Source: JBBSGD01 sp038254435 (GTDB lineage Bacteria > Actinomycetota > CADDZG01 > WHSQ01). Taken from it: a stretch of DNA of 6,950 bases. The stretch lies in contig JBBSGD010000084.1 in the NCBI GenBank assembly GCA_038254435.1, positions 1-6,950 on the forward strand, given 5' to 3'. Position numbers and translations under genes: made by a program. Below the pieces are notes generated by a model. It did not search any database, had not been told where the DNA came from, and saw only the letters and a program-made list of their open reading frames with translations. Positions 6,071 through 6,950 of the stretch are shown piece by piece. Every line of letters begins with the position of its first letter. Within the stretch, counting starts at the first letter, position 1.

Positions 6071-6950
6071 GATCGGTCGAGCACGTCCTCGGGCTTCCCC
6101 GCCCGCATCCACGGCTCCGCGCCTGCGCAGTCATCCCGGCGCACGACGAGGAGGATCTCATCGCCGCCTGCCTCGAGGCGTTTGTAGGTCAAGTCGAGGT
6201 CGCGCCCGAGGACTTCGAGGTCATCCTCGTTCTCGACCACTGCACGGACGCCACCGAAGCTCACGCGCGGGCCGTGTCGGAGATGCACCCGCAGCTTTGT
6301 CTCTTCCTGCTCCATTCGCCGAAGAGGGGAGCGGGGGCCACGCGCCGCTGGGGCATGGACACGGCGTGCCGGCGCCTCCTCGAAGTCGGCCGCCCGAGCG
6401 GTCTGATCGCTTCAACCGACGCCGACTCGATAGTGGCACCCGACTGGATGAAGGCCCAGCTCGATGCGATCGAGCTGGGCGCCCGCGCGCTGGGAGGACG
6501 CATCGAGCTCAGTCAAGAGGGTCTCGCGCAGCTCCCTCCGGCCGCGGTCGCGTGGAGAGAGCGTCAGCACCGGAGCAGGCATCTAAGGATGCTCGCCGGT
6601 CTCGAAGCCGAGGAGCGCGTCGCGATCGAGCACCCCCAGTTCAGCGGAGCGTCGATGGGGGTCACGGCGGAGGTTTACCGGGAGGTCGGCGGCCTCGACC
6701 CCAAGGGTGCACTGGAGGACGAGGCTTTCGAGCGGACCCTGGCGCGCCACGGCATTCCCATAGTCCGCTCGCTGGACATCCGGGTGACTACCTCGGCGCG
6801 CACCAACGGCCGGGCGCTGAGGGGGCTGGCGCGCGACCTGGGCCTCGCCTCCTGGGTGGAGCGGCGCACCTACGAAGCCGCCGACTACTCGCCGAAGGAC
6901 CTGCTCGAGCGCAAGCGCGACAGTGTGAGCGTCATCTTGCCGGCTCGCAA
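6067..6950 (+). CDS. Family-2 glycosyltransferase, apparently continuing into a second GT2 domain (3' end missing)
   Basis: At least 294 aa, open at the right edge. The first domain is a GT-A fold: the nucleotide-sugar entry strand CAVIPAHDEEDLI (20-32), VILVLDHCTDAT (52-62), GAGATRRWGMD, the metal-binding D118-A-D120 in STDADSIVAPDWM, the acceptor-side QFSGASMGV (191-199) and the catalytic-base region LEDEAFERTL (216-225), ending in RVTTSARTNGRA. No membrane helices or signal peptide are seen, so it should act in the cytoplasm on a soluble or membrane-surface acceptor. After about residue 262 the frame continues without a stop into WVERRTYEAADY, DLLERKR and SVSVILPAR, which look like the start of another GT2 enzyme. 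It is coupled by ATGA to the oxidoreductase. Sugar donor and acceptor are unknown. The GT2 call is firm and the fusion is likely but unfinished in this window. Confidence 0.88.
   Translation, partial: MRSVEHVLGLPRPHPRLRACAVIPAHDEEDLIAACLEAFVGQVEVAPEDFEVILVLDHCTDATEAHARAVSEMHPQLCLFLLHSPKRGAGATRRWGMDTACRRLLEVGRPSGLIASTDADSIVAPDWMKAQLDAIELGARALGGRIELSQEGLAQLPPAAVAWRERQHRSRHLRMLAGLEAEERVAIEHPQFSGASMGVTAEVYREVGGLDPKGALEDEAFERTLARHGIPIVRSLDIRVTTSARTNGRALRGLARDLGLASWVERRTYEAADYSPKDLLERKRDSVSVILPAR
6454..6480. repeat. Perfect inverted repeat, 12-bp arms, 3-nt loop, inside the glycosyltransferase gene
   Basis: GCCCAGCTCGAT and its exact reverse complement ATCGAGCTGGGC are separated by GCG. It encodes AQLDAIELG just after the DxD motif. 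There is no T-run after it, so it does not look like an intrinsic terminator. A strong RNA hairpin is expected in the message. It may be an accident of CAG-CTC and GAG-CTG codon use. Confidence 0.75.
6850..6950 (+). other. Start of a second, glucosyl-3-phosphoglycerate synthase-like GT2 domain
   Basis: In the glycosyltransferase frame, residues 262-294 (SWVERRTY, then DLLERKR, then SVSVILPAR) resemble the N-terminus of GpgS-type enzymes, where a W..RRT(Y/F) stretch and a Lys/Arg-rich helix precede the first beta strand VSVVLP-A-x-N. The next codon begins AA, so it encodes Lys or Asn; Asn would complete the usual motif. GpgS joins glucose from an NDP donor to 3-phosphoglycerate. Only about 33 residues are visible, so this rests on pattern memory and not on active-site residues. 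A separate internal start at the GTG 6856-6858 is possible, but no stop separates the two parts. Confidence 0.5.

Overview
This window is densely coding, high-G+C DNA (about two-thirds G+C by eye). It has GTG as well as ATG starts, almost no non-coding sequence, and ATGA stop/start overlaps between consecutive genes. Together with the protein families present, this suggests an actinobacterium. A deep-branching soil lineage such as Thermoleophilia (Solirubrobacterales-like) is my best guess, but the placement is inferred from style and not proven.

Layout: (1) Positions 2-1885 hold a two-component pair, the C-terminal four fifths of an OmpR/PhoB-type response regulator followed 3 nt later by a membrane histidine kinase. 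(2) Positions 1825-2274, minus strand, encode a small stand-alone cyclic-nucleotide-binding (CNB) domain protein whose 3' end overlaps the kinase 3' end by 61 bp. (3) Positions 2325-3197 encode a calcineurin-like metallophosphoesterase, divergent from the CNB gene across a 50-bp gap. The two may be linked through cyclic nucleotide signalling. (4) Positions 3256 to the right edge hold a tightly coupled plus-strand operon: an acyl-CoA-dehydrogenase-fold flavoprotein without the usual catalytic glutamate, a NodS-like SAM methyltransferase, a ferredoxin-reductase-like FAD/NAD(P)H oxidoreductase, and a family-2 glycosyltransferase. Each of these genes joins the next by an ATGA overlap.

The last operon is the most interesting part. 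From memory, the flavoprotein, NodS-like methyltransferase and GT2 resemble a set that recurs in actinobacteria together with a PIG-L-type deacetylase, and that looks dedicated to an uncharacterised glycoconjugate. Here no deacetylase is visible, and a flavin reductase sits between methyltransferase and glycosyltransferase. The glycosyltransferase frame also runs without a stop into what looks like the beginning of a second GT2 domain resembling glucosyl-3-phosphoglycerate synthase, cut off by the window edge. A plausible but unproven reading is synthesis and decoration (methylation, oxidation) of a small sugar conjugate.

No rRNA, tRNA, CRISPR array, insertion sequence or convincing rho-independent terminator was seen. 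No gene-free stretch exceeds about 60 bp.
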